A stretch of DNA of 64,000 nucleotides, taken from Falsirhodobacter halotolerans. GTDB taxonomy: Bacteria > Pseudomonadota > Alphaproteobacteria > Rhodobacterales > Rhodobacteraceae. Below are positions 16,343 to 25,847 of this stretch, one piece after another. The position numbers and the translations under genes were made by a program. The notes under the pieces were generated by a model. The model searched no databases, was not told the DNA's origin, and saw only the letters and a list, made by a program, of their open reading frames with translations. Positions within the stretch are counted from its first letter, which is position 1. Every line of letters begins with the position of its first letter. The stretch lies in NCBI RefSeq assembly GCF_022899245.1, contig NZ_JALJAZ010000003.1:1-64000 (forward strand), read 5' to 3'.

Positions 16343-17881
16343 ATGACAGCCATCCTGGAGATGCGGGGGATCACCAAGACCTTCCCCGGCGTAAAGGCGC
16401 TGGACGATGTGAACCTGATCGTCCAACCCGGCGAGATCCACGCCATCTGCGGCGAGAACGGCGCCGGAAAATCCACGCTGATGAAAGTGCTGAGCGGGGT
16501 CTATCCCCACGGCACCTATGACGGCGAGATCCTGTTCGAAGGTGCGCCGATGACCTTTCGCGGCATCCGCGACAGCGAGGATCGGGGCATCATCATCATC
16601 CATCAGGAGCTGGCGCTGGTGCCGCTTTTGTCCATCGCCGAGAACATGTTTCTGGGCAACGAGATCACGACGGGTGGGCATATCGACTGGCCCGAAACCT
16701 ACAAGCGGTCGGGGGATCTTCTGCGCAAGGTGGGCTTGCGCGAACCGCCCAACATCGCCGTGGGCAAGCTGGGCGTGGGCAAGCAGCAGTTGGTGGAGAT
16801 CGCCAAGGCCCTGTCGAAACAGGTGAAGCTGCTGATCCTTGACGAACCCACCGCGTCCTTGCAGGAAAACGACAGCCAGACCCTTCTGGACCTTCTGCTG
16901 GAATTCAAGGCCGAGGGCATCACCTCCATCATCATCTCGCACAAGCTGAACGAGGTGCGGCGCGTCGCCGACCGCGTGACGGTCCTGCGCGACGGCAACA
17001 CCGTTTCCACCATGGACGCCCCGATCGAGGAGGAACAGATCATCCGCCAGATGGTCGGGCGCGACATGAACAGCCGCTTTCCCGACCGGAACCCCCGCAT
17101 CGGTCAGACGCTGATGGAGATCGAGTGTTGGTCCGCCCGCCATCCCGAACATGCCGATCGCATGGTGGTGCGCGACGTGTCCCTGCATGTCAAAGCGGGG
17201 GAGATCGTGGGCATCGCGGGCCTGATGGGCGCGGGCCGGACGGAACTGGCGATGAGCGTGTTCGGCCAAAGCTACGGCCACAAGACCGCCGGCACCGTGC
17301 TGATGGACGGCGCGGCCGTGGACACGTCCACCGTCCGGCGCGCCATCGATGCCGGGCTGGCCTATGTCACCGAGGACCGCAAGGGACTGGGCCTTGTCAT
17401 GGACGACCCGATCCTGCGCAACACCACGCTTGCGGCCTTGCAGAAAGTGTCGTCCAACATGGTCCTAGACCGGGGCATGGAACGGCATGTGGCCGAGGAG
17501 TATCGGCGCTCGCTGCACATCCGCACGCCGGGGGTCTATCAGCAGGTGATGAACCTGTCGGGGGGCAACCAGCAGAAGGTCGTTCTGGCCAAATGGCTGT
17601 TCACCGACCCCAAGGTGCTGATCCTGGACGAACCGACGCGCGGGATCGACGTGGGCGCGAAATTCGAAATCTACACCATCATCAACGAATTGGCCGCGCA
17701 GGGCCGGGGCGTCATCGTCATCTCGTCCGAGATGCCGGAGCTTCTGGGCCTGTGCGACCGGATCTACGTCATGAACGAAGGCGCCTTCGTGGGCGAATTG
17801 CGGCGCGAGGAGGCGTCGCAGGAACGCATCATGTCGATGATCGTCAAGGGGAAGGAAGAGCATAATGACCGCGTCGCCTGA
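16343..17881 (+). CDS. mmsA: Multiple-monosaccharide ABC transporter ATP-binding protein (GguA/MmsA)
   Basis: 512 residues with two ABC domains, as in all CUT2 sugar importers. The first has Walker [15 protein letters not shown] and signature [15 protein letters not shown]. The second has the degenerate Walker [15 protein letters not shown] and the signature [15 protein letters not shown], with Walker [15 protein letters not shown]. It energises import of the sugar delivered by ChvE. Its end overlaps the permease start by 17 bp. Confidence 0.95.
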   Translation: MTAILEMRGITKTFPGVKALDDVNLIVQPGEIHAICGENGAGKSTLMKVLSGVYPHGTYDGEILFEGAPMTFRGIRDSEDRGIIIIHQELALVPLLSIAENMFLGNEITTGGHIDWPETYKRSGDLLRKVGLREPPNIAVGKLGVGKQQLVEIAKALSKQVKLLILDEPTASLQENDSQTLLDLLLEFKAEGITSIIISHKLNEVRRVADRVTVLRDGNTVSTMDAPIEEEQIIRQMVGRDMNSRFPDRNPRIGQTLMEIECWSARHPEHADRMVVRDVSLHVKAGEIVGIAGLMGAGRTELAMSVFGQSYGHKTAGTVLMDGAAVDTSTVRRAIDAGLAYVTEDRKGLGLVMDDPILRNTTLAALQKVSSNMVLDRGMERHVAEEYRRSLHIRTPGVYQQVMNLSGGNQQKVVLAKWLFTDPKVLILDEPTRGIDVGAKFEIYTIINELAAQGRGVIVISSEMPELLGLCDRIYVMNEGAFVGELRREEASQERIMSMIVKGKEEHNDRVA

Positions 17882-19055
17882 CACGTCGCAGGCACCGGGC
17901 CTCGGGACCTATCTTCGCAACAACATGCGGGAATACGGCATCCTCGTCGCGCTGGTCGTCATCATGGGGTATTTCCAGTTCGCCACCGGCGGCGTGCTGA
18001 TGCGGCCCGTGAACCTGACGAACCTGTTCCTGCAGAACAGTTATATCGTCATCATGGCGCTTGGCATGTTGATGGTCATCGTCTGCGGCCATATCGACCT
18101 GTCGGTCGGGTCGGTCGCGGGGTTCATCGGCGGGCTGTCGGCGGTGATGCTGGTGCATTGGGACTGGCCCGTCATTCTGGCGATCCCCGCCTGCCTGATC
18201 GCGGGGGCGGCCATCGGGGCGGCGCAAGGATATTGGATCGCCTATTGGAAGATCCCGTCCTTCATCGTCACGCTGGCGGGGATGCTGGTGTTTCGCGGTC
18301 TGACCCTGTGGCTTCTCGCCGGTGCGTCGGTCGGGCCGTTCCCGCGCAGCTTTCAGGCGCTGTCCACGGGGTTCATCCCGGACATTCTGGGGCCCGGCAA
18401 GCCGAACGTCACCGCACTCGTCCTTGGGGCGCTGGCCGCCGTGGCGATCGTGTTCCTGTCGGTCCGGGCCCGCATCCGCCAGATGAAGTACGGGATCGAG
18501 GATGAACCGATGGTCGTCTTCGCCACGAAAAACGCGATGGTCGTGCTGGCGCTGTTGTTCATCGCATGGCTGCTGGCCACCTATCGCGGGCTGCCGAACG
18601 TGCTGATCACGATGGCCGTCCTGATCTCGGCCTACACCTTCCTGACGCAATCCACCACGCTGGGCCGGCGCATCTATGCCATCGGCGGGAACGAGAAAGC
18701 GGCCAAGCTGTCGGGCATCAACACCGAACGGCTGACCTTCCTGACATTCGCCAATATGGGGATGTTGGCCGCGCTGGCGGGTCTGGTCTTCGCCGCGCGC
18801 CTGAACACCGCGACGCCCAAGGCCGGCGTCGGGTTCGAACTGGACGTGATCGCCGCCGTCTTCATCGGGGGCGCTTCCATGGCCGGGGGTGCGGGCAAGA
18901 TCGTGGGGGCCGTGATCGGGGCGTTCATCATGGGCGTCATGAACAACGGCATGTCCATCATGGGCATCGGCATCGATTATCAACAAGTGATCAAGGGGCT
19001 GGTGCTGTTGGCCGCCGTGATCTTCGACGTCTACAACAAGAACCGTCAGGGGTAG
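17865..19055 (+). CDS. mmsB: Multiple-monosaccharide ABC transporter permease (GguB/MmsB)
   Basis: 396 residues with about 10 predicted membrane helices, typical of CUT2 permeases. Recognisable segments are [20 protein letters not shown] (third helix region) and [20 protein letters not shown], the loop that touches the ATPase. The gene starts inside the end of mmsA and is followed after 4 bp by gguC, so all are co-transcribed. Confidence 0.94.
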   Translation: MTASPDTSQAPGLGTYLRNNMREYGILVALVVIMGYFQFATGGVLMRPVNLTNLFLQNSYIVIMALGMLMVIVCGHIDLSVGSVAGFIGGLSAVMLVHWDWPVILAIPACLIAGAAIGAAQGYWIAYWKIPSFIVTLAGMLVFRGLTLWLLAGASVGPFPRSFQALSTGFIPDILGPGKPNVTALVLGALAAVAIVFLSVRARIRQMKYGIEDEPMVVFATKNAMVVLALLFIAWLLATYRGLPNVLITMAVLISAYTFLTQSTTLGRRIYAIGGNEKAAKLSGINTERLTFLTFANMGMLAALAGLVFAARLNTATPKAGVGFELDVIAAVFIGGASMAGGAGKIVGAVIGAFIMGVMNNGMSIMGIGIDYQQVIKGLVLLAAVIFDVYNKNRQG

Positions 19056-19059
19056 GATC

Positions 19060-20016
19060 ATGCATCTGTCTCAATTGAAGGGCGGCGGCGTGGTGGTCCG
19101 CGCCGCGACGACCCGGCTTGTCCCGAACGCGACCATCTTCGATCTGGCCAGTCAGGCGATCGCCACCGGCAAACCGCTGGCCGCCGTGATCCCCGGCGGG
19201 GGCGAGGCGGTGGATCTGGCGGAACTGGCGGCCGGGGACCGGCTGGATGTGCCGCTGCGCCATCCCGATCCGTCGCGCATGTTCCTGACGGGCACCGGCC
19301 TGACCCATACCGGATCGGCCAGCGCGCGCGATGCGATGCACGCGACCGAAGGCCTGTCGGACAGCATGAAGATGTTCCGCATGGGGATGGAGGGGGGCAA
19401 GCCCGCCTCTGGCATCGGGGCCCAGCCTGAATGGTTCTACAAGGGGACGGGCGTTCAGGCCGTGGCCCCCGGCGCGCCGCTGACCTCCCCCGCCTTCGCG
19501 CTGGATGGGGGGGAGGAGCCGGAGATCGCCGCCTTTTATCTGATCGGGCCGGACGGCACGCCGCATCGCGTGGGGTTCAGCCTGGCCAACGAATTTTCCG
19601 ACCATGTGACGGAGCGCATCAATTATCTTTTCCTCGCCCATTCCAAGCTGCGCCCCGCCGCCTTCGGGCCGGAGCTGATGGTGGGCGACCTGCCCGCCGA
19701 CATTCGCGGCAGGTCGCGCATCCTGCGCAACGGCGCGCCGGTATTCGACGCCGAATTCCGGTCGGGAGAGGCGAATATGAGCCACTCCATCGCCAATCTG
19801 GAACATCACCATTTCAAATACGACGCCTTCCGCCAGCCGGGGGACCTGCATGTCCACATGTTCGGCACCGCGACGCTGTCCTTTGCCGAGGGCATGAAGG
19901 CCGAGCCGGGGGACATCTTCGAGATCGAGAGCCCCACATTCGGCCTGCCGCTGCGCAATGCCCTGGCCCTTGGGCAGGAGGACACGACACGCCCCGTCGT
20001 GGTCGCCGCATTATGA
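19060..20016 (+). CDS. gguC: GguC / AraD1-family protein (FAH fold), probable sugar-acid dehydratase
   Basis: 318 residues. GguC follows the same transporter in Agrobacterium and belongs to the AraD1 branch of the FAH superfamily. Members of that branch are linked to 2-keto-3-deoxy-L-arabinonate dehydration in oxidative pentose catabolism. Visible family features are TGTGLTHTGSASARDAMH, the metal-site segment GGEEPEIAAFYL near residue 150, and SLANEFSDHVTERINYLFLA. Its stop overlaps the start of the dehydrogenase gene. If the arabinonate role holds, its product would be 2-oxoglutarate semialdehyde, but the dehydrogenase for that is not in this window. Confidence 0.88.
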   Translation: MHLSQLKGGGVVVRAATTRLVPNATIFDLASQAIATGKPLAAVIPGGGEAVDLAELAAGDRLDVPLRHPDPSRMFLTGTGLTHTGSASARDAMHATEGLSDSMKMFRMGMEGGKPASGIGAQPEWFYKGTGVQAVAPGAPLTSPAFALDGGEEPEIAAFYLIGPDGTPHRVGFSLANEFSDHVTERINYLFLAHSKLRPAAFGPELMVGDLPADIRGRSRILRNGAPVFDAEFRSGEANMSHSIANLEHHHFKYDAFRQPGDLHVHMFGTATLSFAEGMKAEPGDIFEIESPTFGLPLRNALALGQEDTTRPVVVAAL

Positions 20017-20771
20017 GCGCGCTGTATTCCGATCTGGCCGGGAAGGTCGTCCTGATCACCGGCGGGGCCACCGGCATCGGCGCGGCGCTGGTCGAAGGGT
20101 TCGCCCGCCAGAAGGCCGTGGCCTGCTTTCTCGACATTGCCGAGGCGGAGGGGCAGGCCCTTTCGGCCCGCCTGTCGCGCGAGGGTCTGGCGGCGCCGTT
20201 TCTGCGCTGCGATCTGACGCGGACGCAGGATTTGCAGGCGACCATACTGGCCTTTTCACGCGATCACGGGCCGATCACCGTTCTGGTGAACAATGCCGCC
20301 AACGACCGGCGTCACAGCCTGACCGATCTGACGCCCGAAGCGTTCGACGCGACCATCGCCGTGAACCTGCGCCATCAGTTCTTCGCCGCCCAAACGGTGA
20401 TCCCCATGATGCGCGAGGCGGGGGGCGGAGCGATCATCAACTTCGCCTCCGTATCGTGGATGATCGGCGGGGCGGAATACCCCGTCTATGCCACGGCCAA
20501 GGCGGGGGTGCACGGGTTCACCCGCGCGCTGGCGCAGGATCTGGGGCGTGATCGCATCCGGGCCAACACCATCACCCCCGGCTGGGTGATGACCGAACGG
20601 CAATTGCGCCTGTGGGTCGATGACGCCGCACGGGCACGCATCGCCCAGGAACAGTGGCTGCCCGGCGACCTTCGCCCCGACGATATCGCCAATATGGCGG
20701 TCTTTCTCGCGTCCGATGCGGCGCGGATGTGCACCGCGCAGAACTTTACCGTCGACGGAGGCTGGACATGA
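20013..20771 (+). CDS. Short-chain dehydrogenase, candidate aldose 1-dehydrogenase
   Basis: 252 residues, classical SDR. The nucleotide-binding motif is TGGATGIGAA near residue 15, followed by NNAA near residue 88, and the catalytic Ser/Tyr/Lys are in FASVSWMIGGAEYPVYATAK. An acidic residue at the end of strand 2 (CFLDIAEAEG) favours NAD+. It starts on the gguC stop (ATGA) and ends on the dehydratase start (ATGA). In this context it should oxidise L-arabinose, D-galactose or a relative to the lactone, which the SMP-30 enzyme then opens. Confidence 0.88.
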   Translation: MSALYSDLAGKVVLITGGATGIGAALVEGFARQKAVACFLDIAEAEGQALSARLSREGLAAPFLRCDLTRTQDLQATILAFSRDHGPITVLVNNAANDRRHSLTDLTPEAFDATIAVNLRHQFFAAQTVIPMMREAGGGAIINFASVSWMIGGAEYPVYATAKAGVHGFTRALAQDLGRDRIRANTITPGWVMTERQLRLWVDDAARARIAQEQWLPGDLRPDDIANMAVFLASDAARMCTAQNFTVDGGWT

Positions 20772-22510
20772 GTTTCACCCCTGCACCCTGGCCGCGCCCC
20801 CTGCGGTCGCAGCATTGGTATGGCGGCACGTCGCGGGACACGATCTATCATCGTGGCTGGATGAAGAACCAGGGCTATCCGCATGATCTGTTTGATGGAA
20901 GGCCGGTGATCGGCATCCTGAACACTTGGTCGGATCTCACCCCCTGCAACGGGCATTTGCGGGAACTGGCCGAAAAGGTGAAGGCCGGCGTCTGGGAGGC
21001 GGGCGGCTTTCCGGTAGAGGTGCCGGTGTTCTCGGCCTCCGAGAACACCTATCGCCCGACGGCGATGATGTATCGCAACCTTGCCGCCATGGCGGTGGAG
21101 GAGGTGATCCGCGGCCAGCCGATCGACGGCTGCGTCCTGCTGGTGGGCTGCGACAAGACCACGCCCAGCCTGATCATGGGCGCGGCCAGCGTCGATTTGC
21201 CGTCCATCGTCGTGACGGGCGGCCCGATGCTGAACGGCTATTTCCGGGGGGAACGGGTCGGTTCGGGCACCCATTTGTGGAAATTTTCGGAAATGGTGAA
21301 GGCGGGTCAGATGACCCAGGCCGAATTTCTTGAGGCCGAGGCGTCGATGTCCCGATCCTCGGGCACGTGCAACACGATGGGCACGGCCAGCACAATGGCC
21401 TCCATGGCCGAGGCGCTTGGGCTGGCGCTGTCGGGCAACGCAGCCATTCCTGCGGTGGACAGCCGCCGCCGTGTGATGGCCCAGCTGACCGGCCGCCGCA
21501 TCGTGCAGATGGTGAAGGATGACCTGAAACCATCGGATATCATGACGAAATCGGCGTTCGAGAATGCCATTCGGACCAATGGCGCGATCGGGGGGTCCAC
21601 CAACGCGGTCATCCATCTTCTGGCCATGGCCGGCCGTGCGGGGATCGACCTGACGCTGGACGATTGGGACAGGCTTGGACGGGACGTGCCGACCATCGTC
21701 AACCTGATGCCGTCCGGCAAGTATCTCATGGAAGAATTCTTTTATGCCGGGGGCTTGCCAGTAGTTCTTAAACGTTTGGATGAAGCGGGGCTGCTGAACC
21801 GCGATGCGCTGACCGTGTCGGGCCACACCATCGGGGAAGAGGTCGCGGATGCCGTGAACCACAACGAGGATGTGATCCGCCCTGTGGACCGCGCTCTGGC
21901 CACCCATGGCGGCATCGCGGTTCTGCGGGGCAATCTGGCGCCCAAGGGGGCGGTGCTGAAACCCTCCGCTGCCAGCGCGCATCTTCTGCGTCATCGCGGG
22001 CGGGCGGTCGTGTTCGAGGACATCGACGACTACAAGGCCCGCATCAACGACGAGGCGCTGGACATCGACGAGACCTGCGTGATGGTCCTGAAGAATTGCG
22101 GCCCCAAAGGCTATCCCGGCATGGCCGAGGTGGGGAATATGGGATTGCCGCCGAAGGTCCTGCGCAAGGGGATCACCGACATGGTGCGCATTTCGGATGC
22201 GCGCATGTCCGGCACCGCCTATGGCACGGTGGTTCTGCACACCTCGCCCGAGGCGGCGGCGGGGGGGCCCCTGGCCGTGGTGCGCAGCGGGGACATGATC
22301 GAACTGGACGTGGAGGCGCGCCGTCTGCATCTGGACATCCCCGAGGCGGAACTGGCGGAACGTCTGGCCGCGTGGACCCCGCCCGTCGCCCCCCCGATCG
22401 GGGGATATGCGCAGCTGTTCCATACCCATGTCCAAGGGGCCGATACCGGGGCAGATTTCGATTTCCTTCGCGGTCAGCGCGGATCGGCGGTTGGAAAAGA
22501 CAGCCATTGA
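20768..22510 (+). CDS. IlvD/EDD-family sugar-acid dehydratase, probable L-arabinonate dehydratase
   Basis: 580 residues. Iron-sulfur dehydratases of this family remove water from sugar acids to give 2-keto-3-deoxy acids. Three cluster-ligand cysteines are visible: DLTPCNGHL (near residue 55), LLVGCDKTTPS (near 127) and RSSGTCNTMGTAS (near 195). The N-terminus RSQHWYGGTSRDTIYHRGWM is the form seen in L-arabinonate and related pentonate dehydratases rather than in valine-pathway IlvD. It is coupled to its neighbours by ATGA at the start. The preferred acid (arabinonate, fuconate or galactonate) is not settled by sequence. Confidence 0.9.
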   Translation: MSFTPAPWPRPLRSQHWYGGTSRDTIYHRGWMKNQGYPHDLFDGRPVIGILNTWSDLTPCNGHLRELAEKVKAGVWEAGGFPVEVPVFSASENTYRPTAMMYRNLAAMAVEEVIRGQPIDGCVLLVGCDKTTPSLIMGAASVDLPSIVVTGGPMLNGYFRGERVGSGTHLWKFSEMVKAGQMTQAEFLEAEASMSRSSGTCNTMGTASTMASMAEALGLALSGNAAIPAVDSRRRVMAQLTGRRIVQMVKDDLKPSDIMTKSAFENAIRTNGAIGGSTNAVIHLLAMAGRAGIDLTLDDWDRLGRDVPTIVNLMPSGKYLMEEFFYAGGLPVVLKRLDEAGLLNRDALTVSGHTIGEEVADAVNHNEDVIRPVDRALATHGGIAVLRGNLAPKGAVLKPSAASAHLLRHRGRAVVFEDIDDYKARINDEALDIDETCVMVLKNCGPKGYPGMAEVGNMGLPPKVLRKGITDMVRISDARMSGTAYGTVVLHTSPEAAAGGPLAVVRSGDMIELDVEARRLHLDIPEAELAERLAAWTPPVAPPIGGYAQLFHTHVQGADTGADFDFLRGQRGSAVGKDSH

Positions 22511-22526
22511 CGGCATCATCTGCGGC

Positions 22527-23348
22527 ATGATGATCACACCCGAATGGATTGCCGCCGAAGGCCATGACGAAACGCTGCGGGTCTGGGCGATGTCCGGGCC
22601 CGAGGTACTGGGACAGGTGGAGGGGGATCGATCCACCCCCATCGCCGATCTGGTGGCAGGGTGGGCGATCCCCGCGCCGCCGCGGGTCATGGTGGCGGAC
22701 GGCCCGACGATGCTGCGCGCCGTGCCCTGTCCGCCGCTTGGTCCTGCAACGCCGGAAACGGGCGCGGGCATGACCTTGCATCGCCTGCCCGGCTTGTCCC
22801 AAGCCGCCCCGTCGCGCGATGCGTTGACCGATGGGGCGGCGCGTGTGGCGGGCATCGTGCAGGCCCATCCCGATTTCGACGGAGTCATCTGCCTGACCGG
22901 CGCGCGGTCGGCTTGGGTGTCCGTAAGCGCGGGGGAGGTGACGGATTTCCGCACCTTCCTGACAGGGGAGATGCTGGATCTTCTGGGCCGCCACTCCTCC
23001 CTCGCGCCCTTGCTGGCCGGGCCGGAGATCGACGGCGAGGTGTTCGACGCCGCGCTGGCCCAGACCCTCTCGCGCCCCGAGGCGCTGGCGGCACGCCTGT
23101 CCGCGCTGAGCGTTGAGCCGGAGGGCGCGCGCGCCCGCGCCGCAGGGGCCCTGATCGGGGCCGAACTGGCGGCGGCCAAACCGTGGTGGCTGGGCCGCGC
23201 GGTCCTGGTGGTGGGCGACGGCCCGCTGGCCGAGCTTTATGTCCGCGCGCTGCGCCATGTGGGGCTGGCACCGCCGGTGGTGTCCGGGGTGGATGCGGGC
23301 CTTGCGGGTCTGGTGGCGGCTTGGCGCAAAAGGGAGGAGGACGCATGA
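22527..23348 (+). CDS. 2-keto-3-deoxygalactonokinase (DgoK)-like protein with altered ATP-site motifs
   Basis: 273 residues from the first of two adjacent ATGs. Overall it matches DgoK, the kinase of the De Ley-Doudoroff galactose pathway (FRTFLTGEMLDLLGRHSSLA is diagnostic). Two conserved sites are changed: the N-terminal phosphate-binding DWGT(S) turn reads IAAEGHDETLRVW, and the usual LPGTHSKWV reads LTGARSAWV, so the usual His and Lys are missing. It is also shorter than the usual roughly 300 residues. It may be a diverged enzyme or a non-catalytic relative. No KDPGal aldolase is encoded in the window. It overlaps the lactonase start (ATGA). Confidence 0.78.
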   Translation: MMITPEWIAAEGHDETLRVWAMSGPEVLGQVEGDRSTPIADLVAGWAIPAPPRVMVADGPTMLRAVPCPPLGPATPETGAGMTLHRLPGLSQAAPSRDALTDGAARVAGIVQAHPDFDGVICLTGARSAWVSVSAGEVTDFRTFLTGEMLDLLGRHSSLAPLLAGPEIDGEVFDAALAQTLSRPEALAARLSALSVEPEGARARAAGALIGAELAAAKPWWLGRAVLVVGDGPLAELYVRALRHVGLAPPVVSGVDAGLAGLVAAWRKREEDA

Positions 23349-24208
23349 TCCACGACAACCGATCGCTGGAACTGGGGGAAGGCGCGCTGTGGCATCCCGA
23401 ACGGCAGGAGTTGTTCTGGTTCGACATTCTGGGCCAGAGCCTGCACGGGGCGGGGCAGGACTGGATGTTCGACGATCCCGCCTCGGCCGCCGGATGGGTG
23501 GATCGCCACCGGCTGGTCGTGGCCACGGCCAAGGGTCTCAGCGTTCTCAACCTCGCCACCGATGAGCGCCGGATCCTGTGCCCGTTGGAGGCGGACCGAC
23601 CCGACACGCGCAGCAATGACGGCAAGGCCGATCCGTGGGGCGGCTTCTGGATCGGCACGATGGGGCGGCAGGCGCAGGTGAATGCCGGCGCGCTTTATCG
23701 CTGGTATCAGGACGAGGTGCGCACCTTGCGCAAGGGGATGACGATCCCGAATTCCACCTGTTTCGACGCCGCGCGGGGCTGCGCGTATTTTTCCGACACC
23801 GCCGAAGGGATCGTGTTCCGGCAAGGGCTGGACCCCCGGACCGGCTGGCCCGTGGGTGGGGCGGAGGTGTTTCTGGATCTCTCCGCCCTCGGTCTCAACC
23901 CCGACGGGGCGACGGTGGATGCCGAAGGGCGGGTCTGGATCGCGCAATGGGGCGCGGGCCGGGTGGCCTGCTATGCGCCCGATGGGGCGTTGCTGGGGGC
24001 TGAGACCTTTCCCGCCTCGCAGACGTCATGCCCCGTGTTCGGCGGGCCCGCGCTGGATACGTTGTTCGTCACCTCGGCGATGGAGGGGATGGACGCGGCG
24101 GGCCGACGCGCCGAGCCGCATGGGGGCAAGACCTTCGTCTGCACACCCATGCTGAACGGCACCCCCGTGATCGGCGTGGCCGAGCCGCGGGTGAGGCTGG
24201 ATTGGTAA
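23345..24208 (+). CDS. SMP-30/gluconolactonase-family sugar lactonase
   Basis: 287 residues, a six-bladed propeller hydrolase that opens aldonolactones using one divalent metal. Family hallmarks are LGEGALWHPERQELFWFDI (first Glu ligand), DTRSNDGKADPWGGFWIGTM (Asn and Asp), the central NSTCFDAARGCAYFSDT, and NPDGATVDAEGRVWIAQWGA (Asp). No signal peptide, so cytoplasmic. As the last gene of the operon it provides the step between the SDR dehydrogenase and the dehydratase. Confidence 0.92.
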   Translation: MIHDNRSLELGEGALWHPERQELFWFDILGQSLHGAGQDWMFDDPASAAGWVDRHRLVVATAKGLSVLNLATDERRILCPLEADRPDTRSNDGKADPWGGFWIGTMGRQAQVNAGALYRWYQDEVRTLRKGMTIPNSTCFDAARGCAYFSDTAEGIVFRQGLDPRTGWPVGGAEVFLDLSALGLNPDGATVDAEGRVWIAQWGAGRVACYAPDGALLGAETFPASQTSCPVFGGPALDTLFVTSAMEGMDAAGRRAEPHGGKTFVCTPMLNGTPVIGVAEPRVRLDW

Positions 24209-24244
24209 ATCGCCAGCATTGCCCGTGGGTTGAACGGACATCCT

Positions 24245-24256
24245 CGGGTGAACCCG
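24245..24256. terminator. Small inverted repeat between convergent lactonase and photolyase genes
   Basis: CGGGT-GA-ACCCG, 5-bp arms, lies in the 54-bp gap between the two convergent stops. With no T-run and a tiny loop it is at best a weak bidirectional terminator. Confidence 0.25.
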
Positions 24257-24262
24257 CAGGGG

Positions 24263-25804
24263 TCAAACCGTCTTTCCGGCATCCATCCGGGCCAGAAACG
24301 CCTCGGCCTCGGACATGACCCTGTCGCGCCGCGCCGCCCCCATCCGGTCCAGATTGCGATAGATCGGGGCCATGCGTCGGTTGGCGCGGAACCGGTCCTC
24401 GTGCCGATGCAGGAAGTGCCAATACAGCAGGTTGAAGGGGCAGGCGTCGGGCCCCGTCTTGTCCCGGACCTTATAGGCGCAGGTGCCACAATAATCCGAC
24501 ATCCGGTCGATATAGGCCCCGGAGGAGACATAGGGTTTCGATGCGATCAGCCCGCCATCGGCGAACTGGCTCATCCCGACCGTGTTCGGCGCCTCCACCC
24601 ATTCATAGGCGTCGAAATAGACCGACAGATACCATTCATGCACCTGCGCCGGGTCGATCCCCGCCAGCAAGGCGAAATTGCCGGTGATCATCAGCCGCTG
24701 GATGTGGTGGGCATAGGCGTCCTCGGCCGTCTGCCGCACCGCGTGGGACAGGCAGTTCATCCGTGTCTCCGCCCCCCAATACAGCGGTGGCAGATCGCGC
24801 CGATGCCCCAGGGCGTTCCGTGCGGGATAATCCGGCCCTTCGTGAAAATAGATCCCGCGCACATATTCGCGCCAGCCCAGGATCTGGCGAATGAACCCCT
24901 CCACCGCGTTCAGGGGCGCGCGGCCCGCCTGCCATTCGCCCTCCGCCCGGCGGCAGACGTCCAGCGGGTCCAGCAGGCCGATGTTCATATAGCCGGAGAT
25001 GACCGCGTGATAGAGGGTCCGCTCTCCCGACAGCATCGCATCCTGATAATCGCCGAACCGGGGCAGCGCCTCGGTCAGGAAATGGGCCAGAACCTGTTCG
25101 GCCTGATCGGCGTCGGTTGCGTAATGAAACGGGCGCAACCGCCCGAAATTGCGGGGGAACCGCGCCTCGACCAAGTTCAGAACGCCCGTCACCGTCGCGT
25201 CGGGGGCGAAGGTGGGGGGGCGGGGCATGAACAGGTCGGGTTTGGCTGGTTTGCGGTTGTCGGGGTCGTAGTTCCACTGCCCGCCCGCCGGTTTGTCGCC
25301 GTCCATCAGCAGCCCCGTCTTGCGGCGCATCTGGCGATAGAAGAACTCCATCCGCAATTCGCGGCGGCCGTCGGCCCAGGCCTCGAATTCGGCTTGGGTG
25401 GCGATGAAACGGTCGTCCTCGTGCAGGTCCACATGCAGGGGCAGCGCCTCCAGCGCGGCGATCAGCCGCCATTCGCCCGGACGGGTGGCGCGGACATGAC
25501 TGTCGCCCGTCTGTGCCGCGCGTCGCAACAGTTCGGCGGGGATCGAACCTGCGTTGTCCGGGTCATCCAGCGGGGTATAGAGAACGGTCCAGCCCGCATC
25601 CCGCAACCGATCTGCGAATTTGCGCATGGCGGCGAAGATCAGGGCAATCTTCTTGGGGTGGTGGGGGACGTAATCGGTCTCGACCGCCACTTCGGCCATC
25701 ACGATGCGGTCGCGCGCGGGATCGGCGCCGCGCAGGGCGGACAGGCTGGGTGTCAGCTGATCGCCGAGGATCAGGATCAGGGGCACGCGGGCGACCTCGC
25801 ACAT
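24263..25804 (-). CDS. Iron-sulfur cryptochrome/photolyase family protein (FeS-BCP, PhrB-like)
   Basis: 513 residues from the ATG at 25804. The N-terminal part is the photolyase-related Rossmann domain (LILILGDQLTPSLSALRGA), and the C-terminal helical part binds FAD. Four cysteines expected to hold a [4Fe-4S] cluster are present: MNCLSHAVRQ (one), DYCGTCAYK (two) and DACPFNLLYW (one). Other family hallmarks are WREYVRGIYF and ITGNFALLAGIDP. PhrB-type enzymes repair (6-4) photoproducts using light; some relatives act as photoreceptors. It stands alone and converges on the lactonase gene. Confidence 0.92.
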   Translation of the reverse strand: MCEVARVPLILILGDQLTPSLSALRGADPARDRIVMAEVAVETDYVPHHPKKIALIFAAMRKFADRLRDAGWTVLYTPLDDPDNAGSIPAELLRRAAQTGDSHVRATRPGEWRLIAALEALPLHVDLHEDDRFIATQAEFEAWADGRRELRMEFFYRQMRRKTGLLMDGDKPAGGQWNYDPDNRKPAKPDLFMPRPPTFAPDATVTGVLNLVEARFPRNFGRLRPFHYATDADQAEQVLAHFLTEALPRFGDYQDAMLSGERTLYHAVISGYMNIGLLDPLDVCRRAEGEWQAGRAPLNAVEGFIRQILGWREYVRGIYFHEGPDYPARNALGHRRDLPPLYWGAETRMNCLSHAVRQTAEDAYAHHIQRLMITGNFALLAGIDPAQVHEWYLSVYFDAYEWVEAPNTVGMSQFADGGLIASKPYVSSGAYIDRMSDYCGTCAYKVRDKTGPDACPFNLLYWHFLHRHEDRFRANRRMAPIYRNLDRMGAARRDRVMSEAEAFLARMDAGKTV

Positions 25805-25847
25805 GGCATGGACTGGGAAAGGTATCGCCGCGTGCCCGGCGGGCAAG

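Noticed and set aside
15173-17281. Minus-strand open frame of 702 codons opposite chvE and mmsA
   Set aside because: Antisense shadow of two clear transporter genes; no ribosome-binding site or domain.
20486-23179. Minus-strand open frame of 897 codons opposite the SDR, dehydratase and DgoK-like genes
   Set aside because: Biased composition and full overlap with a coupled operon that has conserved iron-sulfur and SDR motifs.
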